From: Bacillus fonticola
Lineage (GTDB): Bacteria; Bacillota; Bacilli; Bacillales; JC228
Length of the DNA: 64,000 bases
Assembly (NCBI RefSeq): GCF_012955605.1
Contig: NZ_CP052135.1
Location: 486,001-550,000, forward strand
Direction of reading: 5' to 3'
Every line of letters begins with the position of its first letter. Positions within the stretch are counted from its first letter, which is position 1. Below, piece by piece: positions 24,862 to 32,578 of this stretch. The translations under genes were made by a program, and so were the position numbers. The notes below the pieces were generated by a model. That model was not told where the DNA came from, searched no databases, and saw only the letters and a list, made by a program, of their open reading frames with translations.

Positions 24862-24904
24862 ACAAAGGAGTACTTTCCGCCATTCGGGAAGTGCTCCTTT
24901 CATG
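24862..24904. terminator. Bidirectional terminator between acidic protein and pentapeptide gene
   Basis: AAAGGAGTACTT (24864-24875) pairs with AAGTGCTCCTTT (24889-24900) with one G-T type mismatch; convergent genes flank it. Confidence 0.8.
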
Positions 24905-24919
24905 TTTGTTTATTCAAGT

Positions 24920-25504
24920 TCACGTAATGGACGGTCTAACCCCGTGGGATTCAGCAAGCGCCAACACTTGATCTAAGTCCATGACCACGTCTTGCAAAGT
25001 GAGTACCTTCAAATCAACACCCCGAAATTGACTTCCGCGCACATCGGCTTTTTGAAGTTGGACTTGATGAAAAATGGCTGAGGTGAAGTCGCATTGTTCA
25101 AGACGCGCCTCACGGAAATCGCTTCCTGTCCAATCACTGTTAGCGAAACGAATCCCTTTTAAGTGCTGTTTGCGAAAGTCCTGGTACCGAAGCGAGCAGT
25201 AGGACCAATCACCGTCACGAATCGTTATAGCACGTAAAGGCGATTCTTCGAAGGAGGATCCAGTCAGTTTACAATCCGAAAAGCTGGTGAGCAAAAAGTC
25301 GTTATACATAAACCGACAATTGAGAAATTGAACACGTTCCAACGTTGCTGAATTCCATCGACAGTTGGAAAACACGCAGTCAGTAAATGTAGTTTGGCGA
25401 ATTTCTGCCTCGGCAAAAGAGATGTTCGTAAGTCTACATGATGAGAACGATTTGTCCTCCCACTTGTCGACCTCAATGTCTTCAATCGTTTCGTTATTCA
25501 TCAT
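24920..25504 (-). CDS. Pentapeptide-repeat protein
   Basis: About 194 residues. Repeats of the A(D/N)LXX type with central F/L and preceding small or polar residue run from ~residue 20 to 170 (for example TTFTDCVFSNC, SDFREARLEQCDF, ADVRGSQFRGVDL), predicting a right-handed quadrilateral beta-helix. Size and a possible break near the middle recall Qnr/McbG-type proteins that mimic DNA and protect gyrase, but no specific Qnr residue can be claimed. Several in-frame starts cluster at the 5' end; GGAGATT favours one of the ATGs. Cytoplasmic. Confidence 0.88.
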   Translation of the reverse strand: MMNNETIEDIEVDKWEDKSFSSCRLTNISFAEAEIRQTTFTDCVFSNCRWNSATLERVQFLNCRFMYNDFLLTSFSDCKLTGSSFEESPLRAITIRDGDWSYCSLRYQDFRKQHLKGIRFANSDWTGSDFREARLEQCDFTSAIFHQVQLQKADVRGSQFRGVDLKVLTLQDVVMDLDQVLALAESHGVRPSIT

Positions 25505-25576
25505 CACAATCTCCTCTCTGTTTAAAGGTAATCTGAAAGTTTCAAGCCGTCCACACCTTCATTACATTTCCATCAT

Positions 25577-25760
25577 AAAACATTCATGAGCTGGACACTC
25601 AACCATGCATGGAAACTGGTCACAAAGCACTCTAGTTGTTATCAAAGCGGTGCGAGTGGAGCCCCATGTAGTTACTCAATCAACATCCGAAGTTGTTTTT
25701 CTAATAGGATAAATCATATGACTTTTAGGATTCTGCGTAACTCCGCCCCTTTTCCACAGA
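25577..25760 (+). repeat. Full-length diverged copy of the ~180-bp repeat family
   Basis: From AAAACATTCATGAGC to CTCCGCCCCTTTTCCACA it follows the 9-kb tandem unit along its whole length, sharing CACAAAGCA.TCTAGTTGT, GCGGTG.GAG..GAGCCCC and the 3' end, with many substitutions between. It ends a few bases before the aminotransferase remnant. Confidence 0.85.
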
Positions 25761-25764
25761 AAAA

Positions 25765-25968
25765 AGTGACCGAGAAGGAAACGACGAGACCATTTTTCTT
25801 ATGGATAACGTCGTATCTGAAGGGGCCTGTCACAATATTTTCTTCGTTCGTGGCCACATGTTGATTACCCCACCACTCGCTGACTGCATTATGGATGGTG
25901 TAACACGAGATACTATTTTGTTACTCGAATCTAAAAAGCTTGAATCCTTTTCGCTTCTTCTGACGTAA
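25765..25968 (+). pseudogene. Truncated class-IV aminotransferase (D-alanine/branched-chain type) remnant
   Basis: A 67-codon frame reads EGNDETIFLMDNVVSEGACH then NIFFVRG, ITPPLA, IMDGVTRDTILLL and stops. This is the conserved central block of fold-type IV PLP enzymes (DEAILLD..G.VTEGS..NIF.V......TP....IL.GITR...L), as in D-amino acid transaminase or IlvE. The N-terminal half, including the catalytic lysine, and the true C-terminus are missing. Its 5' end abuts a copy of the ~180-bp repeat, suggesting that insertion or deletion at the repeat broke the gene. Confidence 0.72.
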
Positions 25969-25992
25969 TACGAAGTAGAGTAGGAGGCAGAT

Positions 25993-26169
25993 ATGATGTG
26001 GACAAAAAGAAAAAGCCGTAGAAACCGAAAACGTCAGACAGGGGACCGCTATAATTTTTCGGATTTTATAGTTGATGCGCTTTTCTTTGTGCCGGAACTA
26101 ATCATGTATCCACTTCGATTATTACTTTGGGTCGGACGCGGAATTGGACGCTTTTTCGATTGGTTATAG
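25993..26169 (+). CDS. Small basic membrane-associated protein, unknown
   Basis: 58 codons from ATG 25993 (or 25996), with TAGGAGG directly upstream at good spacing for the second ATG. The N-terminus is strongly basic (TKRKSRRNRKRQ), followed by a hydrophobic stretch VDALFFVPELIMYPLRLLLW and an aromatic C-terminal GRGIGRFFDWL. It is too short to carry an enzyme and looks like a single-span or amphipathic membrane protein with a nucleic-acid- or phospholipid-binding head. Not recognised. The inverted-repeat element starts within a few bases of the stop codon. Confidence 0.7.
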   Translation: MMWTKRKSRRNRKRQTGDRYNFSDFIVDALFFVPELIMYPLRLLLWVGRGIGRFFDWL

Positions 26170-26170
26170 A

Positions 26171-26681
26171 AAAAGGCTCTTTTCGTATCCTTTGTTGTTT
26201 TTACAATACAGTAATCTCATGATGCGACATACAGCTGTGTTGATTTCCGTTCCAGGCGGACGCTTTCCGCGGGGCGGGCGGTGAGCCTCCTCATCGCTGC
26301 GCTCTTGCGGGGTCTCACCTGTCCCGCTGGAGTCGCCGCCTTCCGCTCCAATCAACGAACAAATGGCGAGTCAAAACTTCCCTTATTAAGTTGTAAGTTC
26401 AGTACTGGTGAGTCTTAAAGTGCAATCACCATTTTCTTCGTGCGATGTAAGTTCAAAACTAGCGGAGGAAATACACGTAGACTCCAGCGGAATAGCGGAG
26501 ACGATGAGACCCCGCAGAGAGCGTACTTTGCGAACGAGGAGGCTCAGCGCGGAGCCCGCGGAAAGCGAAGTGTATTTCCGGAGCGGTTTCATACTTCCAT
26601 GATTTGCACTATGTCGCATCATTCAGCTACTGTGTAATGAGATTTCATTAATAAAGCAACAATCTTTTAGAAAACAGCCTA
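26171..26681. repeat. Long inverted-repeat element, copy 1 (~511 bp)
   Basis: Left arm 26171-26232 (starts AAAAGGCTCTTTTCGTATCC, ends ATGATGCGACATA) and right arm 26610-26681 (TATGTCGCATCAT ... AGAAAACAGCC) are imperfect inverted repeats. The interior (26233-26609) has two GC-rich modules: one bounded by GTTGATT...CAATCAAC, the other by GGAAATACAC...GTGTATTTCC. No transposase or long frame. Compared with copy 2 the arms are swapped and inverted while the interior has the same plus-strand orientation. Confidence 0.9.
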
Positions 26682-26717
26682 GAAAAAAGACTCTGCGGTT
26701 TGAATACCGTAGAGCCT
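26681..26717 (-). terminator. Terminator of nhaC
   Basis: Minus strand CTCTACGGT pairs with ACCGCAGAG, loop of six, then CTTTTTT. Confidence 0.82.
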
Positions 26718-26726
26718 TTGCGATAG

Positions 26727-28145
26727 TTAAGAAGATACGTCTATAGCTTTGGTGCCTGTTGTTTCGCGTTCTAGCGGTGCTAAAGAGATTCCTGTAAACC
26801 CATACACTAGCGTCAGCAATGGACAGAGCAAGCAAAAGAACGCAAAGGGTAAATAGTCTAAAGTCGGCACGCCAAGAACACTCGTTAAAAAGACCCCGGA
26901 TACACTCCATGGAACGAGGGGGTTGACAACGGTTCCAGCGTCTTCCAAAACGCGCGATAAGTTTTTCGGCGCTAAGTTGTTCTTCTGAAAGGAAGCTTGG
27001 TACGCTTCTCCCGTTAAGAGAATCGATAAGTATTGCTCCCCGATCAGTACATTAATGCTGAATCCTGTACTTGCCGCTGCGGTCACGACAGAAGAAGTTT
27101 TCGTAAGGAAGCGTTCAATTGAGTGAATAAGTGTTTGAATAATACCTAATGTGAATAAAATGCCTCCAAGCCCGAGCGCTAACAAAACAAGTGACACGGT
27201 GAACATCATGCTTTCAATTCCACCACGAGTGAGCAGTTGGTCGACCACTGCGTTCCCAGTGTCAGATTGAAATCCTCTATATAACACGTTCATCATTTCA
27301 GTGGCAGAAACGCTTTGGGTTAATAAAATCATCACGATGGAAACACCACTGCTAGCAGCCAAATTAAGGATAGCGGGTTTCTTCAGTAGAGTTAAAACTA
27401 AAAGAACGATAAACGGTAGCAATGTCCATACGCTGATAAGGTCCGTGTCTTGTAGAATGGCTTGAAAAACAGCCACGTTCTCTAGTGGCGCACTTGATAA
27501 ATTTGGGCTTAAAAGGGCGAATAACCCTGCAGAAATGAGAAAAGCAGGAATAGTTGTCCAACCCATATTGCGAATGTGAGTGAATAGATCCACCTTTACG
27601 ATAGAAGACGCTAAATTAGTAGTATCAGATAGCGGTGACATTTTATCCCCGAAGAACGCACCAGAAACGATAGCACCGGCAGTGATGGCAAGAGATAAAT
27701 CGAGAGCTTGTGCAACCCCGAGTAAAGCAACCCCAACGGTTCCTGCTGTTGTAAACGCACTGCCGATACTCACCCCAATAATTGAAGTGACGACAAAGAC
27801 GATGACAAAGAAAAATTGAGGAGTTACCAACTCAAAACCCGCATACATCAAAGTAGGGATTGTCCCTCCCATTAGCCAACTGGAGAGTAAAACACCAATT
27901 AGGAAGAAAAGGAAAACCGCACTGAGCCCGGCTTTAGCCCCTTCTATAAATCCTATTTCCAAAGATTGATAGGGAATCTGCTTTGCCAGCCCATATACAA
28001 TGAGTATGAAGATGGAAATCAATATCGGAATATGAGGGGCTACCCCAAGGCGGATCATGCTATAGCTCAATACACTTAACATAAGTAATACAATGACAAG
28101 CGCTTCCTTGACAGAAGGGGCTTGGACTGCTTTAACACGGAACAT
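26727..28145 (-). CDS. nhaC: NhaC-type Na+/H+ antiporter
   Basis: 472 residues, about eleven to twelve membrane spans. Family marks include GSAFTTAGTVGVALLGVA, the motif GAFFGDKMSPLSDTTNLA with charged residues buried in the membrane, and LVPWSVSGVFL in the C-terminal half. NhaC antiporters extrude Na+ in exchange for H+ and are typical of alkaliphilic and halotolerant Bacillaceae. Transcribed alone; it sits between the two long inverted-repeat elements. No ribosome site stronger than GGAGTG is visible before the ATG. Confidence 0.92.
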   Translation of the reverse strand: MFRVKAVQAPSVKEALVIVLLMLSVLSYSMIRLGVAPHIPILISIFILIVYGLAKQIPYQSLEIGFIEGAKAGLSAVFLFFLIGVLLSSWLMGGTIPTLMYAGFELVTPQFFFVIVFVVTSIIGVSIGSAFTTAGTVGVALLGVAQALDLSLAITAGAIVSGAFFGDKMSPLSDTTNLASSIVKVDLFTHIRNMGWTTIPAFLISAGLFALLSPNLSSAPLENVAVFQAILQDTDLISVWTLLPFIVLLVLTLLKKPAILNLAASSGVSIVMILLTQSVSATEMMNVLYRGFQSDTGNAVVDQLLTRGGIESMMFTVSLVLLALGLGGILFTLGIIQTLIHSIERFLTKTSSVVTAAASTGFSINVLIGEQYLSILLTGEAYQASFQKNNLAPKNLSRVLEDAGTVVNPLVPWSVSGVFLTSVLGVPTLDYLPFAFFCLLCPLLTLVYGFTGISLAPLERETTGTKAIDVSS

Positions 28146-28694
28146 TTCATCACTCCTACTAGATGTTCAGACACGGTTGTAAATGGGTGGGACCGATGTC
28201 GAAAAGGTTAAATGCGAGGAGAAAACCGTTGTTCTCTTTCACTATACTATGTTGAGACATCTTATCCAACACTATTATACTTAAACGCTTTTAAGTAGTA
28301 AAGTGAAATTGTTCTATTATAGAAAATAAGTAGACTGTCACCATGATAGTATTGTGCCTAAGCAAGTGTTTTGAACTTCCAATCCTCTTATGAAGGAGTA
28401 GTTTCCTTATGAGGAGGTGTGCCAACAGACTCCATCTCAAAAAAGGGCTGTTCATTATACCTGAAGACGTACCCACCCATAAAGTAAATGAGGAGTGCAT
28501 AGACAGTCGCTACAGGTTATGCTCCACCCCATATAAAAGAGCCTATTGGTTTGCGGGGACTGTACATCTTGTTGTTTGCACAAGCCGTGCGATAACTAGA
28601 ATTCCGATAAGTATGAGCGTTCCCTTTGCAAATAATAAGTATCCCATGGTACGTTCACCCTTTCCTTGTCCTACTTCCACTCTATGCAAAACAT
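28146..28694. other. Intergenic region between nhaC and copZ
   Basis: No convincing long gene. One possible small minus-strand frame at 28543-28647 is listed separately. A plus-strand frame spanning it (28409-28726) has no usual coding character and is rejected. Confidence 0.5.
28543..28647 (-). CDS. Possible 34-residue membrane peptide
   Basis: ATG at 28647 is preceded by AAGGGTGA at seven bases. The product begins MGYLLFAKGTLILIGILVIA and ends RLVQTTRCTVPANQ: one membrane span with a basic exit. Reading continues plausibly in another frame after the stop, so it may be a broken gene instead. Weak call based on ribosome site and hydrophobicity only. Confidence 0.35.
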   Translation of the reverse strand: MGYLLFAKGTLILIGILVIARLVQTTRCTVPANQ

Positions 28695-28724
28695 TTGGCT
28701 TTACATACCTACGAGGGGTATGTT
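28695..28724 (+). promoter_or_regulatory. Candidate CsoR operator and promoter of copZ
   Basis: ACATACC (28703-28709) and GGTATGT (28717-28723) are perfect 7-bp inverted repeats around TACGAGG, the shape of known CsoR operators (ATACC-TACGGGG-GTAT). They lie between TTGGCT (28695-28700) and TATGTT (28719-28724), an 18-base spaced promoter, so repressor binding would block RNA polymerase and copper would relieve it. Confidence 0.65.
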
Positions 28725-28787
28725 AAATTGATATTACAGCAAGAAACTTTTATAATTTAAGTTGACTAAACTAAAGGAGGCTTTACC

Positions 28788-28994
28788 ATGGAAAATGTAG
28801 TGTTAAACGTAAGTGGCATGTCTTGTGGACATTGTGTTTCATCAATAGAAGGCGCAGTAGGTGAGTTGGCTGGAGTTGAAACGGTCAAAGTTGATTTGGA
28901 TAACGCGACTGTAGCAGTGGCATTCTCACCAGATAAGGTGACACTAGCTCAAATTAAAGAAGCCATTGACGATCAAGGGTATGACGTAGCGTAA
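28788..28994 (+). CDS. copZ: Copper chaperone CopZ
   Basis: 68 residues, a single heavy-metal-associated domain with the metal site MSCGHC (residues 11-16) and the usual beta-alpha-beta-beta-alpha-beta pattern. It binds Cu(I) and passes it to the P-type ATPase CopA. Unlike most Bacillus copZ-copA operons, no copA follows: a terminator and a repeat element come next. AAAGGAGG precedes the ATG, and a CsoR-type operator lies upstream, so copper induction is likely. Confidence 0.93.
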   Translation: MENVVLNVSGMSCGHCVSSIEGAVGELAGVETVKVDLDNATVAVAFSPDKVTLAQIKEAIDDQGYDVA

Positions 28995-29006
28995 TGATGA
29001 TTGAAG

Positions 29007-29043
29007 GAAGAAATGTACCTATCGTGGGTGCATTTCTTTTTTT
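29007..29043 (+). terminator. Terminator of copZ
   Basis: AGAAATG (29009-29015) pairs with CATTTCT (29031-29037), with further ACC/GGG pairing inside, then TTTTTT. Confidence 0.85.
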
Positions 29044-29047
29044 ATAT

Positions 29048-29621
29048 TGGCTGTTTTCTAAAAGATTGTTGCTTTTTTAATGAATCTCATTACACAGTAG
29101 CTATATGATGCGACGTACTGCTATGTTGATTTCCGCTGCAGGCGGACTCTTTCCGCGGGGCGGGCGGTGAGCCTCCTCGGCGCAAGCGCCTGTGGGGTCT
29201 CACCTGTCCCGCTGATCCCACAGGAGTCGCCGCCTTCCGCTCCAATCAACGAACAGATAGCGAGTCAAAACTTCCCTTATTAAGTTGTAAGTTCAATACT
29301 GGTGAGTCTTAAAATGAACTCACCATTTTCTTCGTGCGATGTAAGTTCAAAACCAGCGGAGGAAATACACGTAGACTCCTGCGGAATAGCGGAGACGATG
29401 AGGAGGAGGAAAGGCTAAGAGCGCCACGTCCTGTGGCAACGCCTTTCTGACCCACGTCCTGTGGGCCTCCGCAGAGAGCGTACTTTGCGAACGAGGAGGC
29501 TCAGCTCGAGCCCGCGGAAAGCGAAGTGTATTTCCGCAGCGTATTCTAGCAGTTTCTTCATTACGTCGCATCATGAGATTACTGTGTAGTAAAAACAACA
29601 AAGGATACGAAAAGAGCCTTT
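29048..29621. repeat. Long inverted-repeat element, copy 2 (~574 bp)
   Basis: Left arm 29048-29117 (GGCTGTTTTCTAAAAGATTG...ATGATGCGACGTA) is the reverse complement of the right arm of copy 1; right arm 29562-29621 is the reverse complement of copy 1's left arm. The interior (29118-29561) matches copy 1's interior in direct orientation, with an extra ~65-bp loop (GCTAAGAGCGCCACGTCC and repeats of CCACGTCCTGTGG) near 29402-29467. No coding capacity. Confidence 0.9.
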
Positions 29622-29769
29622 CTATTTAATGCAGGTGTGAGCCCTTTGTACATAGAAAGACAGACAGACGTATATTTCCCCCTATACACGAATAAGTGAT
29701 GAAGAGAAGGGCAGGGCGACAAAGTTATTGTCAACTTCAGATGAATTCATGGAAAGGTAGGAAACGGAC

Positions 29770-30324
29770 ATGAAAGAGTTAGGCTCATATTTGCGCTATG
29801 GGATAGCGGTGCTCACATGCCTATTGTTACTGAGTGTAGGTGGAGTTGCTTTTGCTGGAGAACATACGGTTGAGGCTGCGTTGGAAGCGTCGCTATCGGA
29901 AGAAATGAATAACTATGCATCAGGTTCAGTACAAATGATTGAACAACAATCCGCAGAGGTTCAAACAGTCCCCTCATCTGAAGAGGAAGCGACAACAATT
30001 GAAGTAGTGGCGATTCTTATTGAATTCAATGAGATCCGAAGTAACCTTTTCCTTTTTGAAAACAAAGAAATTTACTATTGGGATCAGACGAATAGCACAC
30101 TGATCGAACGTAGTGATTTCGAGCCAAGTGAAGAGATTATATCGTTTCAGGAAGCGTATAGCGGTGTAACAGGTACTGAACTTCAAGCAGGTTCGTTTGC
30201 TCTGTTCATGGTACTGTTGCTCGGATCGACTATTGTTATTCCTGTACTCGTCATTCTTCTGCACAACTCTTCCCATCCGAAAGGACAGCAGTTTTTCCGA
30301 GAAGCAGAGAAAATCAACTTTTAA
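29770..30324 (+). CDS. Exported or membrane protein with C-terminal anchor, unknown
   Basis: 184 residues. N-terminal signal (YLRYGIAVLTCLLLLSVGGV, possible cleavage near AFAGE), an extracytoplasmic part of about 110 residues rich in E, S and T, and one membrane span at ~residues 142-167 (GSFALFMVLLLGSTIVIPVL) with a basic cytoplasmic tail. The middle contains FNEIRSNLFLFENKEIYYWD, a possible small beta domain. I do not recognise a family. Ribosome site is weak. Monocistronic with its own terminator. Confidence 0.7.
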   Translation: MKELGSYLRYGIAVLTCLLLLSVGGVAFAGEHTVEAALEASLSEEMNNYASGSVQMIEQQSAEVQTVPSSEEEATTIEVVAILIEFNEIRSNLFLFENKEIYYWDQTNSTLIERSDFEPSEEIISFQEAYSGVTGTELQAGSFALFMVLLLGSTIVIPVLVILLHNSSHPKGQQFFREAEKINF

Positions 30325-30342
30325 ATTGAATCGATCTTATAA

Positions 30343-30376
30343 AGCTCGGGAGATCAAGTAGTTCCCGAGTTTTTTC
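30343..30376 (+). terminator. Terminator of the preceding membrane protein gene
   Basis: CTCGGGA pairs with TCCCGAG, then TTTTTT. Confidence 0.88.
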
Positions 30377-30544
30377 TGTGATTATGTTCACAATAGACAA
30401 GAGACGATGTGGAGGAACAAATGGAATTGAACTAGAAACTAGAACGACCTACATCAACAATCTTACACGCCTGAACATATTGGGAAATGGCAAGATACTC
30501 ATGCTACAATAAGTACACATGAACACCTAGAGAGGGTGAACAGA

Positions 30545-31423
30545 ATGTGGGTATTATTTCCCTTTTTAGGGGGAGCGATTAGCATTTTATCAGGCTTCTT
30601 CGGTATCGGAGGAGGATTTATTTTAACGCCGCTCCTTCTCTTATCGGGTTATAGCCCGGTAGAAGCCATTAGCATCAGCCTGTTGTTTTCCATCGGGTCT
30701 AGTTTGTCTGGTGCATTTGCTCATTTGAAGATGGGTAACGTTTATTGGCGCATTGCAATCATTATCGGGCTAAGTGGCATTGTGGCTACGCAGTTTGCTC
30801 AGCCATTTGTCATGTGGCTTGAAGCGAATAAATATGATGATATTGTCATTCCTATATTATATATTGTCTTACTTGGTTACTTTGCTCTTAGGATGATTTC
30901 GACGTCACGCCAACAAACCGCTACCACAATTGAAAAAGAGCGTGATCACAATCCGCTTTGGAAACTTCTTGTGATTGGGTTCTTAGGTGGTTTTGTTTCG
31001 ACGACACTCGGAGTCGGTGGCGGCTTTCTTATGGTACCCCTTTTGATTACGCTTGTAGGTCTACCGGCAAAAAGGGCAGTTGGAACTAGTTTAGTTGCGG
31101 TCTTATTCATTGTACTAAGCGGATTTTTTACGTACTTTTTCAGAACAGATGTCGAGGTGACAACAGGCCTCTTGCTCGTTGTAGGAACACTGTTTGGGGC
31201 TCCTGTGGGTGCGAAGATCACCAACTTGTATGTGCATCGTGAAGTTTCTCTTTGGCTTGGTGCGCTGTACATCATGACGATCGGTAGTGTGATCAGTGAA
31301 TTGCTAAACTTGGCTACTGTAGGGATCGGGCTCATGTCGGTATTCTTTGTAAGCTTTATAACGTTCACGATGAAAAAGTATTACAAACTGAAGAGACTCC
31401 ATTCTCACGAGGGAGAAGCTTAA
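30545..31423 (+). CDS. TSUP (TauE/SafE) family anion permease
   Basis: 292 residues from ATG 30545, with GAGAGGGTGA just upstream; an in-frame GTG nine bases earlier falls inside that site. Two homologous halves of about four spans, each starting with a glycine-rich loop: GFFGIGGGFILTPLL and STTLGVGGGFLMVPLL. These mark the TSUP family, which exports or imports small anions such as sulfite, sulfoacetate or thiosulfate. Substrate cannot be told; no sulfur-metabolism gene is adjacent. Confidence 0.88.
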   Translation: MWVLFPFLGGAISILSGFFGIGGGFILTPLLLLSGYSPVEAISISLLFSIGSSLSGAFAHLKMGNVYWRIAIIIGLSGIVATQFAQPFVMWLEANKYDDIVIPILYIVLLGYFALRMISTSRQQTATTIEKERDHNPLWKLLVIGFLGGFVSTTLGVGGGFLMVPLLITLVGLPAKRAVGTSLVAVLFIVLSGFFTYFFRTDVEVTTGLLLVVGTLFGAPVGAKITNLYVHREVSLWLGALYIMTIGSVISELLNLATVGIGLMSVFFVSFITFTMKKYYKLKRLHSHEGEA

Positions 31424-31457
31424 GGCGATGTGCGCAAATCGTCTTGAGCTTTTTTTG
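31416..31457 (+). terminator. Terminator overlapping the end of the TSUP gene
   Basis: AAGCTTAAGGCGAT pairs with ATCGTCTTGAGCTT (two G-T pairs), then seven T; the stop codon lies within the stem. Confidence 0.85.
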
Positions 31458-31585
31458 TGTTCATTTCGAAGCGAATTCTCATATAACGGTTCTCCATTCG
31501 TAGAGATTATCAGTCTAGAGACCGAATACGAACGATGGAAATCTTTGTAGGATAGTGATAAGAGAAAAGCAAGGAGGAGATAGAA

Positions 31586-32578
31586 GTGGGAACAGGGGAA
31601 TCCGTTTTGCAAATACGTAACGTAAAAAAGTCGTACCGAAACAAACGGAGTAAAGAATGGGTGGAAGCGGTAAAAGGGATCTCTCTAGACGTTTGCCGAG
31701 GGGAAGTGGTGGGTCTCTTAGGGCCAAATGGTGCTGGGAAAACCACATTTATTAAAATGATGAGTGGATTGTTAGTGCCAGATGAGGGTGAGGTGCAGAT
31801 CCACGGTATTTCAATGAACAAACAGCGTCTAAAAGCGCTTCAACATATTAGCGTCGTGCTCGAAGGAAATCGAAATTTGTATTGGCGAATGACGGCGAAA
31901 GAGAACCTAGAATATTTCTCGGGAAATCGAGGTTTGTCGAGAAAGGAACTACAGAGTCGGATTGCGGAGCTGTTAGACATGTTTCGACTCTCTCATAAGG
32001 CAGATGAACAAGTGAATCGCTTGTCTCGTGGAATGCAGCAGAAGGTGTCTATAGCGGTCTCATTACTTGCGGATACAGACGTGATTTTCTTAGACGAACC
32101 CACATTAGGTCTAGATGTCGATGCAAGCTATGATATACGTGAAGTTCTCCATAGAGTAGCAAAAGAAGAGCAGAAAACCGTTTTACTAAGCTCTCACGAC
32201 ATGCCAGTGGTTCAGCAAATTTGTGAGAGAGCGGTTATTATTAACGAAGGACGGGTAGTGGCTGATGATCGGGTGTCTTCGTTGCTTGAACTGTTTTCAT
32301 CGAAAGCGTATGCCTTCGTATTGAATCAACCGCTCACCACGAAAGGGCATGCCCTCTTTGAGGAAGCAGACGTACTCTATTCTGTCGAGGAAACCGATCC
32401 AACATGGACTCTACATGTCACGATGCAACAGGATGCAGATTTTTACCGAGTTGTTGACTTGTTGAAAGACGCAGATGCATCGATTCAAGAAGTAAATCGC
32501 GATGTCGTTGATTTTGAAAAAGTATTTGTCAACATTGTTAAAGGGGGTGGTCATCGTGAAGTGGTTGCATCTGTTTAA
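31586..32578 (+). CDS. ABC transporter ATP-binding protein
   Basis: 330 residues from GTG 31586, following GGAGGAG. Walker A GPNGAGKTT (46-54), signature RLSRGMQQKVSIA (an R in place of the first G of LSGG), Walker B VIFLDEPTLGLD and SSHD switch are present. Residues ~240-330 form a C-terminal domain of the kind seen in ABC-2 multidrug/polyketide exporters. Overlaps the permease gene by 23 bases and is translated with it. Substrate unknown. Confidence 0.92.
   Translation: MGTGESVLQIRNVKKSYRNKRSKEWVEAVKGISLDVCRGEVVGLLGPNGAGKTTFIKMMSGLLVPDEGEVQIHGISMNKQRLKALQHISVVLEGNRNLYWRMTAKENLEYFSGNRGLSRKELQSRIAELLDMFRLSHKADEQVNRLSRGMQQKVSIAVSLLADTDVIFLDEPTLGLDVDASYDIREVLHRVAKEEQKTVLLSSHDMPVVQQICERAVIINEGRVVADDRVSSLLELFSSKAYAFVLNQPLTTKGHALFEEADVLYSVEETDPTWTLHVTMQQDADFYRVVDLLKDADASIQEVNRDVVDFEKVFVNIVKGGGHREVVASV

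Noticed and set aside
24392-24903. Two long minus-strand frames opposite the acidic tail
   Set aside because: They arise from the GAT/GAA low-complexity codons of the real gene; products are H/L/F-rich and unlike proteins.
26164-26640. Frames within the inverted-repeat element
   Set aside because: GC-rich hairpin DNA gives open frames by chance; they are not kept between the two copies.
28409-28726. 105-codon plus frame between nhaC and copZ
   Set aside because: No ribosome site, no domain, and it covers the CsoR-like operator and promoter of copZ.
26171-29621. Composite transposon around nhaC-copZ
   Set aside because: No transposase is encoded; flanking copies look like non-autonomous repeats, and nhaC/copZ show no foreign composition by eye.
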